Part shown: positions 54,634 to 64,000 of the stretch, piece by piece | Position numbering within the stretch: the first letter of the stretch is position 1 | How the letters are laid out: each line of letters opens with the position of its first letter | Assembly (NCBI GenBank): GCA_036924285.1 | Contig: JAYKYS010000002.1 | Span: 40,129,501-40,193,500 of the forward strand | Reading direction: 5' to 3' | Source of the DNA: Asterella californica | Lineage: Eukaryota > Streptophyta > Marchantiopsida > Marchantiales > Aytoniaceae | DNA: 64,000 bases | The notes under the pieces: model-generated | What the model was told of the DNA's origin: nothing | What the model saw: the letters and a program-made list of their open reading frames with translations, nothing else | The model's database searches: none | Made by a program: the position numbers and the translations under genes

Positions 54634-55315
54634 TAGACGGTTGAGAAAATGCTAAGACTTGGATTCATATTTGATCTTCTGTTTTTTTCTATTGTGAACG
54701 TTTTCCTTGACTTTCTTCTTGGCTGGACTTTCTTTTGCAAGATGACAATGTTAGTTGTTTTGGAAGGACTACCTCACATAACTTTCCCCGAAACATGATC
54801 TTTCAAGAATGTAGTTCACACCTTGCTTTGTGCTTCTCTTCAGGCGCAACATCTTTCACCGTCTTGCTCAAGTCAACACTTCTTCAGTCAATATGAAGTC
54901 CTTCTCGTTCCAATCCAACGTAGAAAAGAAAATTCTGACAAACTTCTGACCTAGTAAGAAGCCACACATTTTGTGCTAGATTTCTCTAAGACTCTCTATT
55001 TGCTTTCAGAAAGTAGTCCGTACACTTGATCTTGATGTTGTATTCTCTTGCCGTCGATTATTTATCATCATAACCTGGAAATAAATGCCTCAACTCATTC
55101 GTGTCAAATCTATAGTTGCAATGATCCATGACAAGAATAAGTCGTTGTCTGTTAACTCCACTCTTGTGGAGTTTGTTGCTAGTCAATGTTATTTCCTCCA
55201 TCAATCTCCACAACATTCCATGCAGGTCTATACATATCTTGCAATAATCTCATGGAGAGAGATGAATTATGAAAGTTCACTCTCAATGTATCAACGGTAT
55301 CGTGTCGCTTCTTGA
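54634..55315. other. Stretch without recognised genes
   Basis: No coding text or repeats that I recognise. The truncated Ty3 copy begins at its right edge. Confidence 0.3.
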
Positions 55316-57506
55316 TATAGAGCATTCGTGGCTTCCACAGTGAATGATGCTTTGAACTCAATCTTCTTCGCATCTGCGCCGATGCTCGCAGAAGCTTCTT
55401 GATTTAGAATAAAAAGGGCACCCCAACTGCAATAGATGCGTGTCGCAACTCCTCTATACTTAACTTTGGCTTTTTTGTCTCCGTTCGAACTCCCAAACGT
55501 CTCTTCTTCAACCTCGGAACTCGAACTGGATTCTCCATGAAGTATCTTCAAGACCTCCTTGTATGCAGAAACGTATATCTCTTAGTCGGTAAGAGATCTT
55601 TCCAAGATTTTTATTATCTCTAGTAGCTCAACCTCCAAGCTACTAACTCATGAAGTTTCAACAGAAATTTCTCTAATCAGAAGAGATGGTGATGACTGTA
55701 CAAATTTTCAAAAAACTAAAATTTGTATATTTTCACTTCCCTCATGGTTGTCAACCCCTCCACTTTGAAAAATTCTTTCTCTCTCTTCAGACCTCATGTT
55801 CTCATGATTTTTGTTTCCTCTAATAGCTTATCAGCCAAGCTGAGATATTGGAAACTTTCACAGGAAAATAAAATTCACAAAAAATCTGACAATGATTGTA
55901 AAAAATTTCCAGAGAGTAGAATTCCTCAACTCTCCTGAATAAACCCCCTCAACTTTGAAAATTCATTGCTCCCTCTCTAGACCCCCTTTTCGTATGATTT
56001 CTTTTTTCTTAGATAGACTATTAACCAAGCTACATTCCTGGAAAGTTTCACAGGAAAATAAAATTCACAGAAAATCTGACAATGACTGTAAAATTTTTTC
56101 GAGAGTAGAATTCCTCAACTCTCGTGAATAAACCCCCTCAACTTTGAAAATTCATTGATCCCTCTCTAGACCACCTTTTCTCATGATTTCTTTTGTCCTA
56201 GATAGGTTATCAGCCGATCTAGAATACTGGAAAGTATCACAAGAAAATAAAAAACACAGAAAATCTGACAGCGACTGTACAAACTTTCCAAAGAGCTTAA
56301 TTCTTAAACTCTAAAATTTTTCTCCTCTAATAACTTTTCTCTCCTCCTTTCTCTACAACTCTTGTTTCATCTCTTTTCAACTCTCCTCAAAGTCTTTCTA
56401 AGTGAACAAGATGTAAAGAATAATCTTGAATCCGTCATAGATCACTACCGGATACACGAAAGGTTTTAATGTTGCTAACATCACGTTAGCTCTCTCTCCT
56501 CTCAACGTTCTCTCCATGTGCTCTCTCATGATCTCTTTTTGTCGAATATAGAATTGAACTCTAAACATCTTTCAAAGATCTCTTCAAGTGAGGTCCCGGC
56601 AACAGAACCAAAAATGTAAACCCTCCGCGGTCTTATCGATCAACTGGAAGGGAAAAATCTCTCAACTTCCACGATCGTTATCGATGAATCTGCAACATGT
56701 CGGGTCTGTCTCTCACTCAAGGGTCACCTCTAATGACTTTGATGGAAGCACACCATGAACTGGAAGGGAAAAATGCTAAGTTCACTCATTCATACATCCA
56801 TAAACTCATCAACTAAATTTTTTCATAAACTCATCAACTAAAATCTTTCATTCTAACGACGTCTCTTAAGTTCTCACATGCTAAAACATCATACACTCTC
56901 TATATTACTCAAGTTGTCATTGCGACGATGTGAAAACAAGGATGATGAGCTATTCTCTACTCCTCTATTTATACATTCTAGGTTTTACTTTGATATCCTC
57001 TGATAACTCAGCCGTAACTATTTTTACCGAGTTTTATTAAGATGTTACTTAAGGTAAAAGCATTAATCACATGGGCTTATTCCTTCAAAGTCAACAACTT
57101 CTAGAAGGATTCTAGAATATTCTTAAGGAATCTCGAATTTCCACCCCCTCTACACTAAGACCCACTAAAAAAAAACATGTGGAATCTCTTCTTGTTTTTA
57201 GTGCCCACAAAGTCCACAACTTTAATCCAACCACTAATATCAAGTCAAAAAGGAGATAAGGGATATTTTTCACCTGCTTTCTACCTTTTAGACAAGATGA
57301 CAAGATAGTAGTGCTCACTTTTTAGCAAATATCTGATTTCTGCTCAAAAGTACAGCTAAGTTTAACCATAACTAATGTTAGCTAGTCATGACTAACTTGA
57401 TATCTCCTTAAAGTACTTGGGCAGCAAATAAACATTCTCCACACTTAACTATAACTAAACACCTTACTAATAGATAAACTTTCTACGTGTAACATAGGTC
57501 GTTACA
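55316..57506 (-). mobile_element. Truncated second copy of the tRNA-Glu Ty3 element (5' LTR and leader)
   Basis: Similar to 8058-10079 of the intact element. It comprises part of the 105-codon extra ORF (55291-55551), three ~190-bp leader repeats (near 55741, 55931 and 56121), the tRNA-Glu site (56593-56610, one mismatch) and an 892-bp LTR (56615-57506). Gag-pol and the other LTR are missing. It directly abuts a minus-strand piece of the DNMT element at 57507, where its LTR terminus TGTAACG meets sequence coding the RNase H boundary. The copy is clearly more diverged than the two LTRs at 1.3-10.1 kb are from each other, so it is older. Confidence 0.9.
56615..57506 (-). repeat. LTR of the truncated Ty3 copy
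   Basis: 892 bp, TG...CA, keeps the TATAAATAG box near 56985 and the terminal CCTA(T/C)GT hairpin region in weakened form. Confidence 0.9.
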
Positions 57507-60050
57507 GTACCGACGATAGAAGTTCACCAAACCAACAAATGCTCGAACTCGACTCACATCTATGGGTCGTGAGATACGTGCAATAGCCTCAACCTTCGTC
57601 TATTGAACACCCAACCCATCTGAGTAGATGGTGTGGCCCAGATACTCTACCAACTCCTAGAAGAACTTACACTTCCCAAGGTGTAACTCCAACCCATGAG
57701 CTCTCAACCGCTCGAACACATCTCGTAAGTGTCTCTCGTGCTCCTCCACAGTAGCACTATAGACTAAGATGTTATCAATATAACATCTGACAAGATCCAA
57801 TCCTGCTAGGATCCTATCCATCACCCTCTGGAATTCAGTAAGGGCGTTCTTCAACCCAAATGGTAAGAACCGCCACTGATACAAACAATCCTTGCCGTGA
57901 GAATCAATTCCCCAGTATGCTGTCTTGGACTTATCTTCTTCTCTCACCAGCAACTGTCGATATCCTGCTCGAAAATCCAAAGTACTGAAGATCTTCACAT
58001 GCCCCACTGCATCAAAGATCTCCTCAGGTGTCAGCATGGCATACTTATCAGACTTCATCTGCCGATTGATAAGACGGTAGTCTCCACACATCCGCCTATC
58101 CATGTAGTTGTCATTCATATCTTTCTTTGCCGGCATAACTGTAACAGATGCATACTCTCCATGCGACATCTCCACCAACCCAACCTCCAACAAGTCTTGA
58201 GTCCTACTCTAGATCAAGGCTCTCTCCATGTCATTGTACATGTAAGGACGTCTAAAGATTAGCGTGTCATTTGTCAAGTCGATCCGTATACCTGGTCCCT
58301 TCAAGGTACCCAAATCCTTCATACTGAAGGTAAAACAATTCCTATAGCTCTTCAGGAATCTCTAAACTCTTCGTCTCTCCTCTCTTATGAGTTTGGGTCC
58401 AATCTCTGACTCCCAAGTATCCTCTGTTATCATGTTAGAGGTAGAAGACGAAGTCATTGACTGCTATCTTGCAGCCTCTAGAGCAGTTTCCTTCTGCTCA
58501 CCACCAACAACCTCCACCGCTACTGTGCGAAAAACTTCTGCAGTTCTAGCTGTAAGCTCCACACTCTCTCTTATGACATCCCATGATGTCCAAGGAATGA
58601 CGAACTCCACGCATCTCGCCCCCAGCCTTTGCCTCCATCGATCCGCTAGACAAAGAGCTTAGGAGTGCCCGAGCAATAACACCCGTCGATCGCATCCGAC
58701 GCTGCTCTGCCAATCCAAGACTAACAATCCATGTCAAGCAGTTCAAGTCCATTGCTTGACCCAACACTTGACGACGTGAAGCCTCTGACACCGAAGCTAC
58801 TGCCGTCGTACTCATAAGGAAATCCATCGCGCTCTCTCTCGTCGGCATTGGGCTCTACCAACTGCCGTAATTGAACATCCCACACAAGCCCAAGTCTTCC
58901 ATCTCTGTAAGCATGTGACGCTGGAAAGCTCACCAAAGTAGGTAACGCTACCATGGGCCGTCCCACCTGATTCACCACTGCCATGGGTGACCTATCGACG
59001 ACTCTCACTACTTGAGATCGTCGTCCTGCTTCCAAGATGCTATCAACCATGAGGTGCGCTGGTCGTCTCACTCCATCGTGTGCGCTCTTAAGCACCTCTC
59101 TCAGTAACAAGTTCGTCCACCACAACCGTCGACGATGTGCACGAGATCCTACTCTCGTTGCATCCAACAACACTGCCGGTCCAATCCAAGACCGCACTTG
59201 GTGCACACTCGTCATCATCTGTGTACGAGCATCACCCAACAAAAGAACGTCTCCAAGATGTACGCTGGAGAATCCATCTGATGCATCTGGAGATGTCGTA
59301 AGATCCGTAACATCTCTCAAAACATCCTAGATCGCGGGTCATGTAAACCTTGACCTCTCCCAGCACGCGTATGACCTTGATATGATTACCCGGCTATCAC
59401 CAAGTGAATGGTGCCACCAAACGTGAGATCTTGCACCGCCAACAGCGAAATATTTGATGATAATGCTTGCTGGTAGTCTCTAGCGGCTGATATGGACAAC
59501 AACTCAGGATATCTCTAAACCAAACGTGCCACATGACGCAATGAGATGCGTCTCGCAACCTCATCTCTCTCCACATACAAGTATCGATGTACTTGTATGC
59601 TTGCCTGCAATACCGCAACCAAACCTGTGCTGATCTCTCAGACATATATCCTCCTCTGGATACTGTCACACAATAGGAGTCGTATCCAACGGTGATAAGG
59701 TCACAGGGCCAGTAGCAGGAACAACCTTTGATTCATGTACAAAGGCTTCACTCCAAACCTGCTGCACCAACCGATCAGCATACTGCTGCAACTCTCCACT
59801 CGAACTCCAGAGTGACACATCCAAGGAAGATGGTACTAGCATGGACATGCTAGGCATGTCCTCCACCTCTTCAAAGACCGGAGTATCTCTGCCTGGACAT
59901 TGTCCTCTAACAACTCGTCCGACCAAGTGATGACCGAACTGAATCCTGCAACGGATGCCATCGTCCCTGGTGTAGGCTCCGTTGTCTCAACTCTAGCACT
60001 GAACCGCACTGGTAAGCGGCTCACTCGTCTCTCACCAGACTGCCAGCCAC
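57507..60050 (-). pseudogene. Minus-strand fragment of the DNMT-bearing element (linker, DNMT, RT)
   Basis: Collinear with 45588-48134 of the plus copy. It contains the linker (VSRLPVRFSARVE, 59836-60024), the methyltransferase (about 59900-58467), the conserved UAG (58466-58464) and RT (58193-57657, ending KCKFF). It shows what the plus copy lost: the 19 nt before the methyltransferase and the G at the RT break are present here. The copy has its own damage. The catalytic PCQ has become SYQ after a stop (TGG CCA TGT to TAA TCA TAT; Cys codon at 59380-59382), the ENV block has a deletion, and RT YIDD reads YIDN. At 60050 it joins an unrelated Gag. Confidence 0.9.
58458..58466 (-). promoter_or_regulatory. 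Conserved leaky stop (UAG CAG UCA), second fragment
   Basis: AGA UAG CAG UCA, identical to the plus copy, although the flanking sequence has diverged. Confidence 0.7.
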
Positions 60051-60763
60051 TCTTCCCCTCCTCTGTCTTGTCAGTACAGCCACAGCATCCTCAACTCTCC
60101 CCCAATCCACAGTAACACCTCCTTCAGCAGATCGATCGACCAACATAAAACACAACCGATCTGCCGTAGCATCATCGGTAGCTTGTAGGAAAAGCTCTGT
60201 TCTCCTAGCATCTAGGGTTATTCGCTCTAGAGTTGAAAGTTGCTGGTATCTCCGATCAAACTCTCTCAGCAACTCACTCAGGCTCATCATACGACCAGGT
60301 TGCTGCTCAACCCAGTCTAGAAATGTCCTTCTAGTAACTCTCTCTGGATCCTCCTCAAGAAACTCCTCTCGAAGAGATCGCTCAAAACTCATCCAGATTC
60401 CAAGATTTCTTCTCTGTACATCCCTAACTTGGTCCCGCAACTCAGGAATGACAGCTAACTCAAAACTTACTATCATCTCAACATCAGTAACCCTAACCAG
60501 CTCCATCTCTCCTCTATACTCACGCAGATATCTAGAAATATCTCTACCTTCAAACCTTCCACATCTGTTCACAATAGCTTGCAAAGCCTTGGTGGACTTT
60601 AACTCACCCTCTCCAACGATCGGATGTTGTGGACCAAGGCTGCAAGAGTCTTCAGGATCTCAGCCGTATCCAAACCAGGTACAGAGGTCGTTGCAGTCAC
60701 AAATGCTACAGAAGGTGCTGTAGTAGACGTAGATGCAGCAACAGCAGCGCTCTTGCGATCCAT
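60021..60763 (-). pseudogene. Gag of a third retroelement family, frameshifted
   Basis: Starts at ATG 60763 (MDRKSAAVAAS), with an Ala/Thr/Ser-rich head and a helix LKTLAALVHNIRSLE. A frame change near 60590 leads into RCGRFEGRDISRYLREYRGE and a long helical Gag core up to 60050. The same core is found at 63020-63550 (for example RDISRYLREY versus DISKYLRCYK across its own frameshift; MSFERSLREEFLEED versus TFSHALMEEYFLENS), so the two are homologous Gags. The last codons belong to the adjoining DNMT fragment, making a chimeric end. No knuckle or pol follows. Either recombination joined two elements here or the DNMT fragment inserted into this one. Confidence 0.7.
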
Positions 60764-60820
60764 CTTCTCTCCTTGTAGTAAACTCAACCTCCTCAATCAA
60801 TCACCCCAAGAGCTCTCAGT

Positions 60821-60830
60821 GGAAGCACCA
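60821..60830 (-). other. Candidate primer-binding site of the third family
   Basis: TGGTGCTTCC on the minus strand, a few bases after an LTR-like end CAACA and about 60 bases before the Gag ATG. A related layout (TGGTGAACTC after CGACA) lies near 63920. I could not name the tRNA. Confidence 0.4.
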
Positions 60831-60838
60831 GATGTCGT

Positions 60839-62107
60839 GTTGAGAGTTTTCCTTGAGAAGGGTGAACCTTCTGGCTGTGATATGAGCTTGAAGGCTGTGT
60901 TCAGTCTACTTAGGGAAGCACTAGGCTCCTAGCTGTGGTTGGTTTGCCCAAAGGATAGGCTTCAGGTTACAAGGTGATACTGAAAAACGCTCATACAAGT
61001 CTCTTGGCTCTTCTGATATGTTCAGGAAGCAAAGTTCAGGCTTAACTAGCAACGATAAGATCTGACGGTAAACTTTGACACTCAGGATTGAGAAATATGT
61101 GAAGGTTTAGACTTCAGAACTTCTCCTACATGTCAATGAGGTCCTACTGGATACACATAAGAAGTTCCAGCTTGAGATCAATTCAGAGCACCAAGATATG
61201 AGTAGAAACTTTCTGAGCAGAGAAATTATGACAATTTCAGGTACCCAGTCAGCTATTTCGACCTATAACAAGAGATTGGCTTGATCAATTTCAAAGTTTC
61301 TTACAGGATTTGCAGTACACAGGTTGCTGAACACTCCTGTGAAGTCGGACCTCCTGATTGTACACAGAACTCCAGATTTCGTTCTCTGAAGTTGCTGCTC
61401 TAGATTGCGAGCTTTACAGACCCCCTCAGCTTCAGCGGACGCCCTGAATTACTCAGTAACTCAAATCACTTGAAACTTTTTTGACAGTCGTAGCCCGGCT
61501 GACAGTGAACGCAACCACGAAGGTTTGAAGCGATTTCTTCAATTCTGCTGCAATTGATCTTCAAAACCCCAAAATCAACAAAAGTGATGCAGTTTTGACA
61601 CAATCTGAACTTCAATTGGGCATAACTCCTTGTTTATTGATCCAAATCGATCGAGAATTTCACTGACAGTGCTTGGCTCGACGAGCTCTATCTCCCTATG
61701 CTCTCTGATTTCGCAGTGTTCTCACCTTTTGCCCGAAATCCTCTTTAGATCTCTGTTTCTAAACTTAGAGTTTTACAAAAGACAAAAATGGACCAATGAG
61801 AGTTCATAGCACCACTTGACTGTCCTTTTGTGCCTTAAACTACCTGGTGACTTATCTACACTCATAGGCCACCACGTCAAGCCCCCTAGAACATCATATA
61901 TCTGACTGTAACCTTCAACCTCAAGTCTGTACATGTCATTGTACGTATCCAACTCTTCTTTTTTGTTTTCTGAAAAAAAAGAACCACACTGTTGCAACCA
62001 AAATCCTCAACCACAACCATCATGTCTCGCTGTACAATGATATGCTCCTCAATCATCATCCTCTCTGATCTCTTCTTCTGAAAATCCTCACAACCTCGCA
62101 AGCATCA
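60839..62107 (-). repeat. Probable LTR of the third family
   Basis: In minus-strand sense it starts TGATGCTTGC after the purine run GGGTTGAGAGAG and ends CTCTCAACA before the candidate primer site. TG...CA, about 1.27 kb, no coding text. There is no second near-identical copy in the window, so this rests on boundary motifs only. Confidence 0.45.
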
Positions 62108-63752
62108 CTCTCTCAACCCAAATCATCTTCAGCAATGGCTTCTCCCCTGTAAGCCATCCTTACCCATCATCCTATACCCGTAGCCTCCAGAGCATCCATC
62201 CACTCTCTTTCATCCTCAACATGTCTGTTCTTGATGATGCCAATGATGATATCATGGACTTCCTTTGAAGTTGCACCCAAGATCTCCCGTGAAATGAATT
62301 CAACCTTGACATCTTGAATGCGCTCCTTCCAACCTCTCTTCACATCCATCGTCATCATCTCTGCATCTGGTTGTTGTTTGTCTGCAACCAGATCATCCAC
62401 GTCTATTGTATGCACCTCAACCATCTCTTACGGTTGTGAAGGATCGTCCTCCATTGCCAGTTCAAGAAGAACAGTTTCTTGTTGAATCTTATCCTCCCCA
62501 GCTTGCTTCTCTGAAGAAGTCTCTTCTTGTCTTTTCTTCTCGCTCTACATTATGGATGCAGTATCCAACTTCAGCTCGCTTAGATCTTCGTGCTCATCCA
62601 AATCATCCATATGGAGATCATGCTCAATCTCCTCCACCTTAGCATCATAACTTATAGCTTCAATAGCTACAACTGCATGTGCCGCAAAGTAATCATCCAC
62701 AAACTTCTTCATCCCTCCTTTACCAACGTCGGCTTGAAAGAGAGTATCCGAACTTCTGAATGCTACCTTTCCATCCTCTCAAGAAATAACCTCACTTTGC
62801 AAAGACTCTGCAAAGTCAACGAAATCATCTCGCTGATGGTCAGTACCATCACACCACACGCACTGATGTACCCAAGTTGATTTGGGTACAAGCACCATCT
62901 TCCTCGACGATCTCTTATCCTCCAACCTAGTAACCTTAGCTTGTAGATCTTGCATCTCTTGCTGTAGATCCTCGATGGTTGGATCTTTCTCCTCTACAAC
63001 CACAACTGGGGATTGAACCTCAGGTACTACCCCGAACTGATGTAGTCAACGATGCAGGTGTCAACCTTGTAACACTTTCCCTTGTGTGTCTCCAGACAAG
63101 AAGCTCAACCGCTTCATGCACAACCTCCCAATTCCTTGTCAACCCTTCTTCTTCCTCCCCATCCTCCAGAAGTAGCTCCAATTGCTCTTGCCATGGTTCA
63201 TCAGCAGCTTGAAGAAACAACTCTATCTTGTAGCTCTCCAAGGTCAGCTTCTCCACCCGAGATAGTTGAGAGAGTTGTCTCTCGAACTCCTCTAACAGCT
63301 CTGTAGGCAGTAAACTTTTGTTGTGTCGGTTGATCCACTCCCAAAACGATTTCTTGATTACTCGATCTGAGTTCTCCAAGAAATACTCCTCCATCAGCGC
63401 ATGTGAAAATGTATCCCAGTTCTTCCCAAAATGTTTTGTTAGATCCTTCACATGCTCCCTTATCTCAAGCACCGCAGCGAGTTCGAATGTCTCGATCATC
63501 TCCATCTCCGATACCTGATCTAAATCCATCTCCGTCTTGTAACATCTCAAGTACTTTGAGATATCTTACCCCATCAAATAGATCGAGCTTGTTGATCACC
63601 CTCCGAAGCGTCTTCGTCCTCGAAGCCTCCTTTTGTTGGTTCTCTTGCTCTTGTCGCACAAACAAAGTGAAGGTTTGAAACAAACGTGCAGTTGCTGCAT
63701 CCAACTGCAATCTTAGTATCCCCTCCGATCCATCCATCTCGTCCATAGTCAT
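62108..63752 (-). pseudogene. Gag-only remnant or non-autonomous element of the third family
   Basis: Minus-strand frames run in order. 63465-63752 starts MTMDEMDGSEG and leads into KLDLFDG. After a one-base shift, 63020-63550 gives the Gag core. 62779-63003 has a coiled coil and a knuckle-like CVWCDGTDHQRDDF in which the last Cys is replaced. 62167-62424 is an acidic helical tail. No protease, RT or integrase lies between this and the presumed LTR at 62107, so the element has Gag only, as in TR-GAG elements, unless pol was deleted. Frameshifts and stops make it non-functional as it stands. Confidence 0.55.
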
Positions 63753-64000
63753 GGCTCGTCATATCTTTCCATCCTCCCATGATCCCAACCGTCTACATAT
63801 CCATCATCCCAGGTCCGCAACATCCACCCGAACAATAGTATCCATCCTCATCCTCGTCCATGATTGTTGATCTCCTCTTCCAGTTCAAACACAGAAATCT
63901 CCACCCCGGACCTTCACGTCGAGTTCACCATCGTTGTCGTGTCGGATTTTACGTGAAGGATGTCCAGGAAAACACGAGGTTCCTGGCTGTGGAGATGTTG
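63753..64000 (-). other. Leader and edge of a likely LTR, cut by the window end
   Basis: From about 63938 the plus strand reads TGTCGGATTTTACG and then GGTTCCTGGCTGTGGAGATG. This loosely matches 60839 onward (TGTTGAGAG... CTTCTGGCTGTGATATG). It is probably the 3' end of the upstream LTR of the Gag remnant. Confidence 0.35.

Noticed and set aside
1..64000. CRISPR arrays, bacterial operons or phage genes
   Set aside because: No regularly spaced short repeats, ribosome-binding sites or gene clusters of that sort; all evidence points to a plant nuclear genome.

Overview
The window looks like a repeat-rich stretch of a bryophyte nuclear genome, most likely a liverwort such as Marchantia. The best host-gene evidence is an intron-free ENA-type (P-type IID) Na+/K+-efflux ATPase at about 19.7-22.6 kb on the minus strand. 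Among land plants this family is known mainly from mosses and liverworts. Plant-type telomere repeats and a primer-binding site matching plant tRNA-Glu agree with this. The species is inferred, not proven. Almost everything else recognisable is transposable-element DNA.

Layout. 1.3-10.1 kb: a young, apparently intact Ty3/gypsy element on the minus strand, with two 916-bp LTRs, a 4-bp target duplication, a tRNA-Glu primer site, a 1628-codon gag-pol and two extra small ORFs upstream of gag. 10.9-13.5 kb: a heavily decayed plus-strand remnant of a second Ty3/gypsy family. 14.9-17 kb: a decayed PIF/Harbinger transposase and possibly its partner ORF. 19.7-22.6 kb: the ENA ATPase. 22.7-37 kb: AT-rich intergenic DNA with a 206-bp hAT-type MITE, tRNA-like SINE units, perfect hairpins and degenerate minisatellites. 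37.5-39.4 kb: a decayed DDE transposase gene. 41.2-51.0 kb: a nearly complete plus-strand copy of the second Ty3 family. 51-54.6 kb: a decayed gene with a Ulp1-protease-like part. 55.3-57.5 kb: a truncated copy of the first Ty3 family, abutting a minus-strand fragment of the second family at 57.5-60.05 kb. 60.0-64.0 kb: gag-only remnants and a probable LTR of a third family.

The most interesting system is the second Ty3 family. Its polyprotein carries a DNMT3-like cytosine-5 DNA methyltransferase upstream of reverse transcriptase, and a PHD finger after integrase. In all three copies here, the methyltransferase and reverse transcriptase parts are in one frame, separated by a single UAG. The codons that follow fit the leaky-stop pattern UAG-CAR-YYA. 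This suggests that RT-RNaseH-IN-PHD is made by readthrough and that the element brings its own de novo methyltransferase and a histone reader. DNMT-bearing retrotransposons have been reported from charophytes and dinoflagellates. I do not know of this PHD plus readthrough arrangement in a land plant. The best copy (41.2-51.0 kb) is itself inactive as it stands: it has a 19-nt deletion and a 1-nt deletion. Its terminal repeats have an odd, apparently permuted A-B order.
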